Under the pieces are notes generated by a model. That model was given only the letters and a program-made list of their open reading frames with translations, did no database searches and had not been told where the DNA came from. From Ruminiclostridium sp. (GTDB taxonomy: Bacteria; Bacillota; Clostridia; DSM-8532): a stretch of DNA of 5,800 nt. Shown here one piece after another: positions 5,044 through 5,800 of this stretch (within the stretch, counting starts at the first letter, position 1; each line of letters opens with the position of its first letter). The position numbers and the translations under genes were made by a program. The stretch is from NCBI GenBank assembly GCA_003535195.1, contig DOHN01000112.1:11280-17079 (forward strand), given 5' to 3'.

Positions 5044-5800
5044 ATGAGTAACGGAAATATTTATTTTGTCGGCACTGATATCGGCACTCAAGGTACAAAA
5101 ACTGTATTGGTGGATCTTCAGGGAAAGATTGTGGCGTCCTCGTCCGCAGAATATGACGTTCTTACGCCGAAACCCCTTTGGGCTGAGCAATGGCCCGATG
5201 TTTGGTTTGATGCGGTTTGCAGGACTATCAGAAGTGCGGTTGAAAAATCGCAGGTTCCAAAAGAGAGAATCAAGGGCCTTACTATCAGCGGTTTGTATGG
5301 CGGCTCCGGCATTCCTTGCGATGCAGATATGAACCCACTGCGCCCCTGCCTGATCTGGATGGACCGGAGGGCTACCAAAGAGGTGGAATGGGTCAGGAAA
5401 AATATCGGGGAAGATAGGATTTTTGATATCACGGGAAATTTTATTGATTCCTATTACGGCTATACCAAAATCCTCTGGATCAAAAACAATGAGCCCGATA
5501 CCTGGAAAAGGATAAAGTGGCTTATGACACCCTACGCTTATTGTACATATAAGCTGACCGGCAGCATCTCTATGGATTACTGCTCGGCTGGAAATATCGG
5601 CGGCATATTTGATATTCATAAAAAGGATTTCTCCGATGAGCTTTTGAATGCCATGGAGATTCCAAGAGACTTTTTCCCAAAGCTGTCTGATTCATCAGAT
5701 GTAGTGGGGCATATCACAGCGGAAGGCGCAAAACTTACAGGCCTTATGGAGGGAACTCCTGCGTGCGCCGGCGGGGTCGACGCCGCGGTTTCTACCTTAA
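5044..5800 (+). CDS. FGGY-family carbohydrate kinase (xylulokinase-like), C-terminal half cut by window edge
   Basis: 252 codons are visible, about half of the usual 490-510 residues, and the frame is open at the right edge. FGGY kinases phosphorylate a sugar or polyol with ATP in the cytoplasm, an early step of sugar catabolism. The N-terminal FGGY lobe is nearly complete. It has the phosphate-binding GTDIGTQGTKTVLVD (10-24), EQWPDVW (48-54), SGLYGGSG (82-89), the substrate-loop motif CLIWMDRRA (102-110), MTPYAYCTYKLTG with the family's Y-x3-LTG pattern, and CAGGVDAAVSTL at the end. D246 in that last stretch is the likely catalytic base, matching the GGxD motif of xylulokinase. The family acts on many sugars (xylulose, ribulose, glycerol, erythritol, fuculose), and the substrate cannot be chosen from this half. 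The start is fixed by GGGAGG 8 nt upstream. The gene is divergent from the polysaccharide operon and probably opens a sugar-utilisation operon beyond the window. Confidence 0.9.
   Translation, partial: MSNGNIYFVGTDIGTQGTKTVLVDLQGKIVASSSAEYDVLTPKPLWAEQWPDVWFDAVCRTIRSAVEKSQVPKERIKGLTISGLYGGSGIPCDADMNPLRPCLIWMDRRATKEVEWVRKNIGEDRIFDITGNFIDSYYGYTKILWIKNNEPDTWKRIKWLMTPYAYCTYKLTGSISMDYCSAGNIGGIFDIHKKDFSDELLNAMEIPRDFFPKLSDSSDVVGHITAEGAKLTGLMEGTPACAGGVDAAVSTL

Noticed and set aside
5023..5619. 198-codon minus-strand open frame antisense to the kinase gene
   Set aside because: The plus strand holds an unmistakable FGGY kinase with a strong ribosome binding site. The antisense product has no recognisable domain and no Shine-Dalgarno sequence.

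Overview
The window looks like a chromosomal piece of a low-to-moderate GC Gram-positive bacterium, most likely one of the Clostridia (Firmicutes). The signs are strong GGGAG/GGGGAG ribosome binding sites, A/T-rich intergenic DNA with TATAAT-type promoters, and the protein families present. This placement is inference; no rRNA or marker gene is in view.

Positions 1 to 4678 hold one tightly packed minus-strand operon, read from right to left. It begins with a VTC-domain protein (related to the polyphosphate polymerase catalytic domain). A DUF4956 membrane protein follows after 12 bp. Next, with a 4-bp ATGA overlap, is a CotH-family kinase-like protein with a membrane helix at each end. Last, after 25 bp, is a BcsA/cellulose-synthase-like family 2 glycosyltransferase, which runs off the left edge. 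The glycosyltransferase shows the DD, DxD, TED and QxxRW signatures, the FxVTxK gating loop of cellulose synthases, and an RxxxR motif at its last visible residues where a c-di-GMP-binding PilZ domain should begin. My reading is an operon for a secreted polysaccharide made by a processive, probably c-di-GMP-gated synthase, with three accessory proteins that include two phosphoryl-chemistry folds (VTC and CotH). The accessory set, and how it works with the synthase, is the most interesting part of the window.

Positions 4679 to 5043 are a 365-bp divergent intergenic region. It holds a putative minus-strand -10 element for the operon, an exact tandem 10-bp repeat in that operon's leader, an extended -10 promoter pointing right, and a palindrome plus a related second site that bracket this promoter.

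From position 5044 a plus-strand FGGY-family carbohydrate kinase (xylulokinase-like) begins and runs off the right edge. It has an excellent ribosome binding site and an unusually long leader, and it probably opens a separate sugar-utilisation operon. I see no tRNA, rRNA, mobile element, CRISPR array or convincing terminator.
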